From Ignatzschineria ureiclastica (GTDB lineage: Bacteria; Pseudomonadota; Gammaproteobacteria; Cardiobacteriales; Wohlfahrtiimonadaceae): a stretch of 64,000 bases of DNA. How positions within the stretch are numbered: position 1 is the first letter of the stretch; the number at the start of each line of letters is the position of its first letter. Position numbers and translations under genes: made by a program. The stretch is taken from contig NZ_QEWQ01000005.1 of assembly GCF_003121845.1 (NCBI RefSeq), positions 1 to 64,000 of the forward strand, given 5' to 3'. This document shows, piece after piece, positions 1 to 8,678 of this stretch. Under the pieces are notes generated by a model. That model was given only the letters and a program-made list of their open reading frames with translations. It was not told where the DNA came from and ran no database searches.

Positions 1-386
<386 letters not shown>

Positions 387-554
387 TATAATAGGTCTTA
401 GACAATTTGTCTTACAATGAGACATGAGCGTTTCCAAAGTTACAATAGAGAATACAGAGAACTTGCTGTTACTAACCAACTAATCAAATTTATTCGTGAG
501 TGGAGTGTGATATAGAATGCAGAGATGCATTGGCACTTCAAACACAAACCAGTT

Positions 555-671
555 TTCCTGGAAACAATAGCGCTATGGAACCACCTGATCCCGTCCCGAA
601 CTCAGAAGTGAAACGTAGCAGCGCCGATGGTAGTGTGGGAGTTCCCATGTGAGAGTAGGTCATTTCCAGGG
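555..671 (+). rRNA. rrf: 5S ribosomal RNA
   Basis: About 117 nt, 168 nt after the 23S end. The terminal stem TTCCTGGAAA pairs with TTTCCAGG. The loop sequences CCGAACTCAGAAGTGAAAC and GCGCCGATGGTAGTGTGGG are typical gammaproteobacterial 5S. No tRNA is visible between 23S and 5S. The ends are placed to within a few bases from the terminal helix. Confidence 0.95.
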
Positions 672-683
672 CTTAATTAAGAG

Positions 684-716
684 ACCCCTAGTTCAATGAA
701 CTAGGGGTTTTTCTTT
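684..716 (+). terminator. rRNA operon terminator
   Basis: A perfect stem CCCCTAGTTC / GAACTAGGGG with a very short loop is followed by TTTTTCTTTT, right after 5S. It is a strong intrinsic terminator that closes the rrn operon. Confidence 0.95.
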
Positions 717-761
717 TGGGTGAAAAAAATGTAAAAGCTTTTTATTTAAGAAAGCTTGTTT

Positions 762-928
762 TATAGCCCAATTGACCGAAAACTAATGTTATTTCAATAT
801 CAGCTGATCGAGGCGAGAAAGCTATTCTATCTGGTATCTTGCAAGTGTTGCTTAGTGCGATTGAATGTTCTTTTAGAGTTCCACATTAGCTACATAAAAA
901 ATATTTTGCTTAAACCCAATTTACAATA
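762..928 (+). repeat. Degenerate copy of the TATAG inverted-repeat element
   Basis: This is the most diverged of seven related elements. It keeps a TATAG-starting left end, the core AAGCTATTCTATCTGG...ATCTTGCAAGTGTTG, and a right end TTTACAATA. The ATGCCGG half of the usual internal inverted repeat has decayed. It fills most of the gap between the rrn terminator and the next gene. A 68-codon open frame over it is not considered a gene. Confidence 0.7.
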
Positions 929-1027
929 CTTATTAGCTTTAAATCGCCTAGAAGACTTATGATATACCTATAGTAATTTCAGCGATATCAATCGAAAGTT
1001 GAAGTTTTGTGAGAGGAGAAGTTATGT

Positions 1028-1669
1028 ATGATTATGACAATGTCTAAAGAAAATAGCGGTATTAATAAAGTAGCTATTAATAAAATAGTCATTAATCAAG
1101 CACTTATTATTATAGATCTGATTAATGATATAGCGAGTGAAGATGGATTATCGAATAGTAGTTATTCAGAAATTATCAAGAGAGACATTATTGCTAAAAC
1201 CAATCAAGTCCTCGAATTAGCTCATCAAAAGGATATTCCAGTGATTGCTGTTAAAGTAGGGTTTGCCGATGATTATCATGATATTCCGGCGGGTTCACCA
1301 ATGTTTCATCACGCTAAAGAGATCGGAGCTTTTAAGCTAAGCGGGCCGGGTTGTGATTGGGTTGAGGGATTAGCACTCACAGATAGTGATTCTTTCTGGA
1401 TTAAAAAAGGGGTAAGTGCTTTCGCTGGTAATAATTTGGCCGATTATTTAAAAGAAGAAGGGGTCAACACTCTCTATTTCGCTGGAGTGAGCTCTTTACT
1501 TGCTATTCAAAGTAGCGCTCGTTTAGCCCATGATTTAGGATTTACAGTCAATGTCATTGAGGATTTGTGTGCTGCAGGGACATCTAAGCAACATGAAGAG
1601 AGTATGCAAGCATTAACGGGATTAGCAAAAATCATACAATTAACCGATCTTAAAGAAACGTGGTCTTGA
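1028..1669 (+). CDS. Isochorismatase-fold protein lacking the catalytic cysteine
   Basis: 213 residues of the cysteine-hydrolase (isochorismatase-like) fold. The Asp of the family triad is D30 in ALIIID, and the Lys lies in WIKKG at 126-127. The nucleophile position, normally Cys in a GVxxxxCVxxTA motif, is GVSSLLAIQSSA here, with A159 where Cys is expected. The protein may therefore be catalytically inactive or use another chemistry. The start is chosen by GGAGAAG eight bases upstream. It stands alone between the rRNA operon and the convergent potGHI operon. The N-terminal ~20 residues are an Asn/Ile/Lys-rich extension. Fold assignment is confident; function is unknown. Confidence 0.8.
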   Translation: MIMTMSKENSGINKVAINKIVINQALIIIDLINDIASEDGLSNSSYSEIIKRDIIAKTNQVLELAHQKDIPVIAVKVGFADDYHDIPAGSPMFHHAKEIGAFKLSGPGCDWVEGLALTDSDSFWIKKGVSAFAGNNLADYLKEEGVNTLYFAGVSSLLAIQSSARLAHDLGFTVNVIEDLCAAGTSKQHEESMQALTGLAKIIQLTDLKETWS

Positions 1670-1746
1670 GAATTGATCAATATCTTAGTAAAAAGGGGGA
1701 GATTTGCGACAATTTGTAATGGAAATGAAAACTTGATAACTCGTAT

Positions 1747-1786
1747 AAAAAAACAGCAATCAACGATAAGAGATGATTGCTGTTTG
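1747..1786 (-). terminator. Terminator of the potGHI operon (possibly bidirectional)
   Basis: AAACAGCAATCA pairs with TGATTGCTGTTT around an 11-nt loop. Read on the minus strand it is followed by a run of Ts, suiting the end of potI. The plus-strand gene converges on it too. Confidence 0.85.
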
Positions 1787-1857
1787 TGAGATTTTAATGA
1801 TGTTATAAGTGTCGCAGTTGTGTACTCTTACTAAATCTTATTAAATTTTATTGAAGC

Positions 1858-2682
1858 TTAGATGCCTTCACGAATTGCATTTTTTTCATCTTGCTCTCGC
1901 CGTTTAGTAAGATAGAGATTTAGTAATGTTACTAAGAATACAGCCGTTGCTACGATGCCGATCATAATGGTTGATAGGGCATTAATATTAGGGCTTACTC
2001 CTAAACGGGCTTTAGAGTAGATCCATATTGGAAGTGTTGTGCCTCCAGGGCCGGTTGTAAAGGTGGCAATGACTAAATCATCTAATGATAATGTGAATGA
2101 GAGTAGCCAGCCGGAGATAATCGCCGGCAGAATCATCGGTAGTGTAATATAGAAGAACGTACGAATGCCATCCGCACCTAAATCCATTGCCGCTTCTTCG
2201 ATATGTCGATCAAAACCTGTGAGGCGAGATTGTACCACAACGACTACATAGCACATTGTAAAGGTGATATGAGCAATCATCATCGTCCAAAATCCGGTAC
2301 TAAATTTTAAAGCGACAAAGGTTAAACCTAATGAGCTTCCCATAATAATTTCAGGCATGACCATCGGTGCATAGGTGATGCCGGAGAAGAGTGTTCGGCC
2401 TTTAAAACGGCGGAATTTCACTAATGAGAATGCAGCCATCGTGCCAAGAATCACGGCAAAGGTAGAGGTGCCGATCGCCAATAATAGACTTGTTTTAGCC
2501 GCAGACCAGATTCCCTCTTGTTCAAAAAGATCACCATACCACTTTGTCGAGAAACCACTCCAAACGGTCACTAATTTCGATTCATTGAAGCTATAGATAA
2601 TGACCAAGATAATTGGAATATAGAGAAAAAATAGTCCAACAATGAGTGCCATCCAGTTGAGCGCTGTCATTTTCTTTTTCAT
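1858..2682 (-). CDS. potI: Putrescine ABC transporter permease PotI
   Basis: 274 residues with about six membrane segments. The ABC-permease cytoplasmic EAA loop is at about 162-182 (EEAAMDLGA...ITLP). The segment SKLVTVWSGFSTKWYG near 35-50 matches PotI rather than PotC of E. coli as I recall them. It is the inner-membrane subunit that pairs with PotH to import putrescine with ATP from PotG. AGGAG overlaps the potH stop codon and sits 7 nt before the ATG, so translation is probably coupled. It is the last gene of the operon, followed by a terminator. No PotF-type binding-protein gene is next to it. Confidence 0.92.
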   Translation of the reverse strand: MKKKMTALNWMALIVGLFFLYIPIILVIIYSFNESKLVTVWSGFSTKWYGDLFEQEGIWSAAKTSLLLAIGTSTFAVILGTMAAFSLVKFRRFKGRTLFSGITYAPMVMPEIIMGSSLGLTFVALKFSTGFWTMMIAHITFTMCYVVVVVQSRLTGFDRHIEEAAMDLGADGIRTFFYITLPMILPAIISGWLLSFTLSLDDLVIATFTTGPGGTTLPIWIYSKARLGVSPNINALSTIMIGIVATAVFLVTLLNLYLTKRREQDEKNAIREGI

Positions 2683-2691
2683 TATTGTCTC

Positions 2692-3711
2692 CTAGTTGAA
2701 CTGTCTTTCTTGAATGCGATTAAAGATATAGATTGGAATAATCACAATTAAAAGGAGAATAACGGAAATTGCAGATACAAGCGGTAAGTTCATGCCTTGT
2801 AAGTAAGTATCATAAAGAACTTTCCCGATCATTGTCACATTAGAGCCACCTAACAGATCGGGGATAACAAATTCCCCTGTGGCCGGGATGAAGACCAAGA
2901 AACAACCGGCTAAAACACCGGGGAGTGAAAGCCTAAAGGTCACTGTCCAGAATGTTTTAAGGGGTCGACAGCCTAAGTCTAATGCTGCTTCAATCAACGT
3001 ATCATCAATCTTCATTAATGTTGCAAAAAGTGGCAAGATCATAAAGGGTAGATATCCATAAACAATTCCGATATAGACGGCAAAATCTGTATGTAGAATA
3101 TGTAGCGTTACCGGTGAATCAGGATCAATCAAGCCAACGCCCATTCCAACCCAGTTAATAAAGTTATTGAGCACGCCGGTAGGGGAGAGAATTGTCACCC
3201 ATGCATAGATACGGATTAAGAAAGAGGTCCAAAAAGGGAGTATCACAAGCATGACGAGAAAAAGTTGCCATTTTTTAGATGCTCTCGACATCGCTAGTGC
3301 GATAGGGTAACCAATAATGAGGGTTAATAATGTCGAAAAGAACGCGATCTTAATACTATTGAGATAGGCATGGATATAGATCCCATCACTCCAAATCTCC
3401 ATATAATTTTGAAAGTTGACAGTGATCTGTAATAGCCCATCATCGACCCATTCTAAAAGATTAGAGAATGGAGGTGAGGCAATTTCTGCTTCAGTAAAAC
3501 TTATGCGCAGAATGATCAGAAAAGGAATAAGGAAAAAGAGCGTTAGCCAAATATAAGGTACGCCGATGATAAAGCGATGGCTGTTACCAAGGCTTACAAT
3601 AAAACGATAAGGTGCAAATCGGAGCAATCTACGGTGGGTAAAGCTAATGCGTGAGACAATCTCTGCCATTTTACCCGTAAATGTGCCGATTTCTTGTTGA
3701 CGGTGGGGCAT
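2692..3711 (-). CDS. potH: Putrescine ABC transporter permease PotH
   Basis: 339 residues from an ATG preceded by GGAGG at 7 nt; the longer open frame would use a TTG two codons earlier. There is a long cytoplasmic N-terminus, about six membrane segments, and an EAA loop (IEAALDLGCRPLKTFW) typical of binding-protein-dependent permeases. It forms the membrane channel with PotI. It lies 30 nt after potG and 9 nt before potI, clearly one operon. PotB of the spermidine system is the closest alternative name. The PotI-like neighbour and order G-H-I favour PotH. Confidence 0.9.
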   Translation of the reverse strand: MPHRQQEIGTFTGKMAEIVSRISFTHRRLLRFAPYRFIVSLGNSHRFIIGVPYIWLTLFFLIPFLIILRISFTEAEIASPPFSNLLEWVDDGLLQITVNFQNYMEIWSDGIYIHAYLNSIKIAFFSTLLTLIIGYPIALAMSRASKKWQLFLVMLVILPFWTSFLIRIYAWVTILSPTGVLNNFINWVGMGVGLIDPDSPVTLHILHTDFAVYIGIVYGYLPFMILPLFATLMKIDDTLIEAALDLGCRPLKTFWTVTFRLSLPGVLAGCFLVFIPATGEFVIPDLLGGSNVTMIGKVLYDTYLQGMNLPLVSAISVILLLIVIIPIYIFNRIQERQFN

Positions 3712-3741
3712 TGTCAAACCTCCAGATATAAACGATAAACG

Positions 3742-4881
3742 CTAAGAGATGAGTACAATTCCTGAATCTTCAGTAAAACTCACATAAACACGATCTTCGT
3801 GGGTAATTCGTTGTTCGATAATCCTCGTATCATTCATCTGTGAGACGGTAATCATCTTCTCATTATCCAGTTTGACATGATAGATAGAGACATTGCCCAT
3901 ATAACCAATATCCCAAACCTCTCCTTCTACGCAGTTAATTGTAGGATTTTCTGGTGGGGTTAAAGAGATATCCAGTTTTTCAGGGCGAACAGCGACCCAA
4001 GCTTGTGAACCGACTGTAGCTCCCACGCCTTGAGCACAGACAAGCGGCGTTAGAGATTCATAACTCTCTACCGTTGTTCGATTAGAAGCAATCTCAGAAA
4101 TAACGCCTTCGAAGATATTCACATCTCCGATAAATTCGGCGACATAACGGGAGTTCGGGAATTCATAAATCTCTGCCGGCGTTGCAACCTGCGCTAAGCT
4201 ACCTGAATCCATCACAGCAATACGGCTTGAAACGGTCATCGCTTCTTCCTGATCGTGTGTAACGATAATAAAGGTCATGCCGAGTTCTTCTTGAATGGTC
4301 ATCAGTTCAAACTGGGTCTGCTCTCGTAAGCGCTTATCAAGCGCCCCTAATGGTTCATCGAGTAGCAGTAGTTTAGGTTTTTTAGCGATACTTCGAGCAA
4401 GGGCAACCCGTTGACGTTGTCCCCCTGATAGTTGATGCGGTTTACGTTTAGCAAAGCGCTCTAACTGGACTAACTCGAGCATCTGCTGCACACGTTTACG
4501 AATCTCCGGTTTTTTGACCTTATCCTGTTTAAGACCAAAGGCAATATTATCTTCTACCGTCATATGAGGGAAGAGCGCATAGCTTTGGAACATCATATTG
4601 ACAGGACGTTCATAAGGAGGAATTTTTGACATATCTTCCCCTTCTAGAAGAATCTTGCCAGATGTCGGTGTTTCAAAACCGGCAAGCATCCTTAATAGCG
4701 TGGTTTTACCACAGCCTGAGGGACCTAAGAGAGAGAAAAATTCACCTTTATAGATATCGAGTGAAATATTATCTACCGCGAGATGTTCATCATAACGCTT
4801 AACAATATCAATAATTTCAACATGAGGGACGGAATTAGGATCACGCCAAGGTTCATTTTTGTGTAAACGGCTCTGTTGCAT
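3742..4881 (-). CDS. potG: Putrescine ABC transporter ATPase PotG
   Basis: 379 residues. Walker A GPSGCGKT is at 53-60, the Q-loop near 99, the ABC signature LSGGQ at 151-155 and Walker B LLLLDEP at 171-177. A C-terminal TOBE-type domain covers about 290-379. It is the energising subunit of polyamine import with PotH and PotI. The start is set by GGAGG six bases before the ATG at 4881. The reading frame stays open 48 codons further, but that part has no coding look and contains the leader hairpins described separately. First gene of the operon. Confidence 0.92.
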   Translation of the reverse strand: MQQSRLHKNEPWRDPNSVPHVEIIDIVKRYDEHLAVDNISLDIYKGEFFSLLGPSGCGKTTLLRMLAGFETPTSGKILLEGEDMSKIPPYERPVNMMFQSYALFPHMTVEDNIAFGLKQDKVKKPEIRKRVQQMLELVQLERFAKRKPHQLSGGQRQRVALARSIAKKPKLLLLDEPLGALDKRLREQTQFELMTIQEELGMTFIIVTHDQEEAMTVSSRIAVMDSGSLAQVATPAEIYEFPNSRYVAEFIGDVNIFEGVISEIASNRTTVESYESLTPLVCAQGVGATVGSQAWVAVRPEKLDISLTPPENPTINCVEGEVWDIGYMGNVSIYHVKLDNEKMITVSQMNDTRIIEQRITHEDRVYVSFTEDSGIVLIS

Positions 4882-4931
4882 TGAACGCCTCCACATTTTT
4901 ATTAAAGGCGTTCTGAACATACCTTTAATAA
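4882..4931 (-). promoter_or_regulatory. potG leader with competing hairpins over the ribosome-binding site
   Basis: On the minus-strand RNA, GAACGCCT (4906-4913) can pair perfectly with AGGCGTTC (4883-4890). This traps part of the GGAGG Shine-Dalgarno and ends two bases before the ATG. Alternatively TTATTAAAGG (4922-4931) pairs perfectly over 10 bp with CCTTTAATAA (4899-4908). The two stems share bases 4906-4908 and cannot both form fully. This looks like a translational on/off switch; what it senses is unknown. Confidence 0.55.
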
Positions 4932-4996
4932 GGGTGAATAGGAAGGGGCAAAAAGGCCTCTTATTGAGATAGTGCAATATAGTGTGCAAGGGCTGA

Positions 4997-5025
4997 ATTT
5001 TAGAGTGTTTACCCCAAGGGTTCAA
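4997..5025 (-). promoter_or_regulatory. Candidate promoter of potGHI
   Basis: Minus-strand TTGAAC and TAAAAT are separated by exactly 17 nt. They match sigma-70 -35 and -10 hexamers at 4/6 and 5/6 positions. Transcription would start near 4990, giving a leader of about 110 nt before potG. Prediction from sequence only. Confidence 0.5.
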
Positions 5026-5102
5026 GCCTTATTTGAAGAAATAATCACGATTGAAACCGAACGACTTTTGCAACCTAATCTATTATCATTTGGATTAACA
5101 GT

Positions 5103-5143
5103 AAAAAAGCCTTTTCTCAGGTATTGCTCACTTTAGAAAAGGC
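5103..5143 (-). terminator. Terminator after nfsB-like gene
   Basis: GCCTTTTCT and AGAAAAGGC form a stem. On the minus strand it is followed by TTTTTTAC, 120 nt downstream of the nitroreductase stop. Confidence 0.8.
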
Positions 5144-5263
5144 GATATGATTTTATTGATCTTCTTATTTTTCCTGGCTCTCTAGGTAGATTCTCTAGGC
5201 TTATTAATCAATATAGAGCATCTACCGTTAGCATATTTTAAGTATACGAGGCATTAGAGAGTA

Positions 5264-5911
5264 TTAGAGAATAGTAAAAAGCTCATCGAAGGGGAGACGT
5301 GATTTGGGTAGTTTCGCATTGAAGTCCTCTTCTGAACGATAACCTAATGAAGCAACTACAAGACTTCTAAAACCTTTCTCTTTAAGATTGAGGATTTCAT
5401 CTAATTTTTGTGCATCAAATCCTTCAATCGGTGTTGAATCGATATTAAGGGCTGCCGCTGCTAATAGCAGATTACCAAGTGCAATATAGACTTGACGATT
5501 TTGCCAATCGTGTAATTGCGCTTCTGTTTGACTATTAAGGTCTACGAAGTAACGACGACCTTGATCATTTGCCGCTTTCATCTCTTCTTCAGGGAAGCGT
5601 TGATCTTTATCTTCTTGGTCTACAATCTCTTTGAGGTAGGCATCTGAAAACTCATTGCGGGCAAGGAAAAGCACCACATGAGAGGCCTTGGTAATACGAG
5701 GTTGATTAAACTCGAAGATTGCGGGGAGAATTTTAGCTTTTGCTTCATCTGATTCTACAATGACAAAGTGCCAAGGTTGAGAATTTACTGATGAAGGGCT
5801 ATTTTGGAGGACTTTATAGAGCTGCTCAAGGTCTGCTTGTGGGATCTTTTTGTTAGGATCATACTCTTTGCAAGTGTAACGTTTTGCTGCAATATCACTG
5901 ATAGATGTCAT
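5264..5911 (-). CDS. nfsB: Oxygen-insensitive NAD(P)H nitroreductase, NfsB type
   Basis: 215 residues of the FMN-dependent nitroreductase family, about the length of E. coli NfsB (217). Family hallmarks are present: SPSSVNSQPWHF near 38-49, VVDQEDKDQRF, AANDQGRRYF, PIEGFDAQ, LKEKGFRSLVV and the C-terminal LPKSRLP. It would reduce nitroaromatics and quinones (or dihydropteridine) with two electrons in the cytoplasm. AAGGAG lies nine bases before the ATG. Single-gene unit with its own terminator. A palindrome upstream could be an operator. Confidence 0.92.
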   Translation of the reverse strand: MTSISDIAAKRYTCKEYDPNKKIPQADLEQLYKVLQNSPSSVNSQPWHFVIVESDEAKAKILPAIFEFNQPRITKASHVVLFLARNEFSDAYLKEIVDQEDKDQRFPEEEMKAANDQGRRYFVDLNSQTEAQLHDWQNRQVYIALGNLLLAAAALNIDSTPIEGFDAQKLDEILNLKEKGFRSLVVASLGYRSEEDFNAKLPKSRLPFDELFTIL

Positions 5912-6009
5912 CGTTGATCACTCCTTTTACTACGATTTACTAAAGTTTGTGTTGTTGTTTATTAAATTTTAAACAACAATCTAGACCGAGTTATATGGTA
6001 TCAGTTTTC

Positions 6010-6023
6010 CTGATCTATATCAG
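6010..6023. promoter_or_regulatory. FNR-like palindrome between nfsB and gst
   Basis: CTGATCTATATCAG is a 14-bp inverted repeat that differs from the FNR/ANR consensus TTGAT-N4-ATCAA only at the outer base of each half. It lies about 100 bp upstream of the nitroreductase and about 170 bp upstream of the divergent glutathione transferase. The rest of 5912-6189 holds nothing else I can identify. Confidence 0.35.
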
Positions 6024-6189
6024 AGAAAGTTGACGTTTCATTTTGATTTTATGATAGATTTTATGAGTGATGTAGCGATCTTATTGATCTTATTGCCACT
6101 GAAGATTAATCCTATTCAAGATGCTGAAGATACGGTGAAAGCTTAACGTAAAAGTTGAAGATAAAAGCTAAAGATAAAAGGAGATATAA

Positions 6190-6777
6190 ATGAAACTCTA
6201 CTATTCTAAAGGTTCCTGCTCAGAAGTTCCGCAAACGATTGCTAAGATGCTGAATATTACACTTGATTTAATCGCTGTAGATCTTGCGACAGGGAAGACC
6301 GAAAATGGCGTTCTCTTCGCTGAAGAAACGGGGAAAAGCTATGTGCCGGTATTGCAATTAGATAATGGTAAAACCATTAGTGAGGTGCCGGCGATTGCTG
6401 CTTATCTCTGTCAATTAGTGCCGAATCAAACACTCTTTCCTTTTGAGGGTGAAGCCTTAGTGGCTCAGTTAAGCTGGCTTAATTTTATTGCTACAGAAAT
6501 TCATCAATCCTATCAGCCTATTTTTCGTCGAGTATTTGGTCAAGTTGTGAGTGATGATTGGTTTGAAGCGGGGCAGAGTAATATTTTAAAGAGTTACCAT
6601 TCGTTATTGCCTCTGTTAGAGAATCAATCATTTTTAATGGGAGAGACATTCACCTGTGCCGATATCTATCTCTATACGACTTTACAGTGGGCAGTGACGA
6701 CTAAAGTGGGCTTAGATGCGGACCATGATTTTAAAGCCTATCGCCGAAGAGTAAAGTCAATGATTGAATCAGTTTAA
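6190..6777 (+). CDS. Beta-class glutathione S-transferase
   Basis: 195 residues. The N-terminal thioredoxin-like domain begins MKLYYSKGSCS. C10 fits the beta-class catalytic cysteine, and SEVPAIAAYL near 64-73 is the glutathione-binding segment after the cis-proline YVPVL. The helical C-terminal domain follows. It would conjugate or reduce electrophiles in the cytoplasm. AAAGGAG precedes the ATG. Single gene with its own terminator. The specific substrate cannot be told. Confidence 0.88.
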   Translation: MKLYYSKGSCSEVPQTIAKMLNITLDLIAVDLATGKTENGVLFAEETGKSYVPVLQLDNGKTISEVPAIAAYLCQLVPNQTLFPFEGEALVAQLSWLNFIATEIHQSYQPIFRRVFGQVVSDDWFEAGQSNILKSYHSLLPLLENQSFLMGETFTCADIYLYTTLQWAVTTKVGLDADHDFKAYRRRVKSMIESV

Positions 6778-6854
6778 ATTTTCTCAATTGTATGGGAGAT
6801 ACTCTTATGTGTGATGATAAAGGGCTATTAAGATAGATTATAGTATCTGATTGT

Positions 6855-6878
6855 AAAGAGACTTAAAGTCTCTTTTTT
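6855..6878 (+). terminator. Terminator after the glutathione transferase
   Basis: AAAGAGACTT and AAGTCTCTTT form a perfect stem followed by TTTT. Confidence 0.85.
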
Positions 6879-6990
6879 ATTAATCCTTTTCTCGATATCA
6901 TTAATCGTTATTGGTCACTATTTTATAAGGTTTGAAACCTTAATTATACTTCGTACTAGGAATAAAATTATCAGAAGATCAAAATTCGCG

Positions 6991-8553
6991 ATGGGGCGCA
7001 ATATGAAAATGTTTTTTATAATGGGAGGGTTGATATTACTTGTATTGGTGGTTGTCACAGCTTGTGCAGTAAAACCATTGCCAAAGTTACAGCAAGTAGA
7101 AAGCCATGCTTTTTCCCCCCCCAATGAAAATACGAGATTAGCTAAAGCCATTGAAAAAGATCTGCCAGAAGATCGTAGTCTTACAGGCATTGTCCCTCTA
7201 AGTGATCCACTTGATGCTTTTGTAGCACGTTCTGCTCTTTTAAATATTGCCGAAGAGTCTATTGATATTCAATACTATATTTGGCGACCTGATACTTCTG
7301 GAATTATGCTCTTTTACGATATTTTAGGTGCTGCAGAGCGTGGTGTGCGGGTACGATTATTACTAGATGATAATAATACGCAAGGAATGGATGATCTCAT
7401 TTCGGTGCTAGATAGTCATCCTAATATTGAAGTGCGGTTATTTAATCCTTTTACTAATCGTAAATTACGTTTTCTAGGTTATCTCATTGATCTGAAAAGA
7501 TTGAATCACCGAATGCATAATAAGTCATTGATTGTTGATGGCAAGGCGGCCATTACTGGTGGGCGGAATATCGGAGATGAGTACTTTGCAGCCGGCGATG
7601 GCATGGTCTTTTCTGACTTAGATGTGATTGCTATAGGACAAATAGTGCCAAGGTTATCACAAGATTTTGACCATTATTGGAATAGTGTATTAGCTTATCC
7701 AGCGGGGCAAATTATCACCAAAGAATATGGTACTGATTATACTGCAGCGTTAGATAAGCTTCGTCGTGTCAAATATCGAGCCGATGTAGAGACATATCAG
7801 CAAGCATTACGAGGTTCAAAGTTACTTGAAAAAATCATGAATAATAATGTTGATTGGCAATGGTCTGAGGCTATTTTAATCTCAGATCCGCCGAGTAAAG
7901 CATTGGGGGTCTGGAGTGAGGACGATTTTTATAAGCCACTAGTGAAAGCCTTAGGGAAAGCAGAGAAAGAGATCTTTTTTGTATCCCCTTATTTTGTACC
8001 TACCGGTGCAGGTGCTGAGTTTTTAGAGGGATTAGTGGCAGATGGTATCACTGTCTCGGTATTGACAAATGCTTATGAAGCGACAGATGTGCCTTTTGTT
8101 CATGCAGGATATACTAATTATCGTCAAGGTTTAGTTGAAGCGGGCGTTGATATCTATGAGCTCAAAAAATCTTATGCCGATAATGTACCAGAACCTTCGG
8201 ATCGCGGACTTGTGGGAAGCTCGGCATCAAGCTTGCATGCAAAAACCTTTGTAGTAGATAGCGAACGTCTTTTCATCGGTTCACTGAATTTAGATCCACG
8301 TTCTGCAAAGATTAATACTGAAATGGGAGTTGTGATCTTAAATGATCAATTAACGCAAGATGTAGAGAGTATTATTAAACGTAATCTCTTAGATCGCTCT
8401 TATAAAGTCATCAGTGAAGAAGGTAAGTTACGTTGGCAAGTTTTTGAGAATGGCGAATTAGTAAAGACATACGATGTGGAACCGAATACTAATATTTGGC
8501 AACGCGGCTTTGTGAAGTTCTTAACATGGTTGCCTATTGAATGGCTTCTTTAA
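6991..8553 (+). CDS. Cardiolipin synthase of the phospholipase D family, ClsC-like
   Basis: 520 residues with an N-terminal hydrophobic segment ending in a lipobox-like TACA (C25), so possibly a lipoprotein. Two HKD motifs are complete: H176-x-K178-x4-D183 and H416-x-K418-x4-D423, each followed by the expected GGRN or GSLN. The length and the periplasm-directed N-terminus fit ClsC (YmdC) better than ClsA/B. It would transfer a phosphatidyl group to make cardiolipin at the inner membrane. A second ATG four codons in is an alternative start. No ymdB partner is adjacent. Stands alone before a bidirectional terminator. Confidence 0.85.
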   Translation: MGRNMKMFFIMGGLILLVLVVVTACAVKPLPKLQQVESHAFSPPNENTRLAKAIEKDLPEDRSLTGIVPLSDPLDAFVARSALLNIAEESIDIQYYIWRPDTSGIMLFYDILGAAERGVRVRLLLDDNNTQGMDDLISVLDSHPNIEVRLFNPFTNRKLRFLGYLIDLKRLNHRMHNKSLIVDGKAAITGGRNIGDEYFAAGDGMVFSDLDVIAIGQIVPRLSQDFDHYWNSVLAYPAGQIITKEYGTDYTAALDKLRRVKYRADVETYQQALRGSKLLEKIMNNNVDWQWSEAILISDPPSKALGVWSEDDFYKPLVKALGKAEKEIFFVSPYFVPTGAGAEFLEGLVADGITVSVLTNAYEATDVPFVHAGYTNYRQGLVEAGVDIYELKKSYADNVPEPSDRGLVGSSASSLHAKTFVVDSERLFIGSLNLDPRSAKINTEMGVVILNDQLTQDVESIIKRNLLDRSYKVISEEGKLRWQVFENGELVKTYDVEPNTNIWQRGFVKFLTWLPIEWLL

Positions 8554-8590
8554 TGAGGCATTGACCATAAGTCCTAATAACTAGAAGGAT

Positions 8591-8630
8591 AAAAGCCACT
8601 TGAGCTGTAGTTCACAATTCAAGTGGCTTT
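8591..8630. terminator. Bidirectional terminator between cls-like gene and rimO
   Basis: AAAAGCCACTTGA pairs with TCAAGTGGCTTTTT across a 15-nt loop. T-runs exist on both strands, and it lies between convergent genes. Confidence 0.85.
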
Positions 8631-8678
8631 TTCTATGTGATAAGTTTTTAAACTTTCACCCTTTTATTCGGTGCTTAT

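Noticed and set aside
756-962. 68-codon open frame after the rRNA operon
   Set aside because: It lies over a degenerate copy of the repeat element and has no protein-like features or good ribosome-binding site.
4882-5025. 48-codon N-terminal extension of PotG
   Set aside because: It would start at TTG without a ribosome-binding site, and the region is better explained as promoter and structured leader; GGAGG points to ATG 4881.
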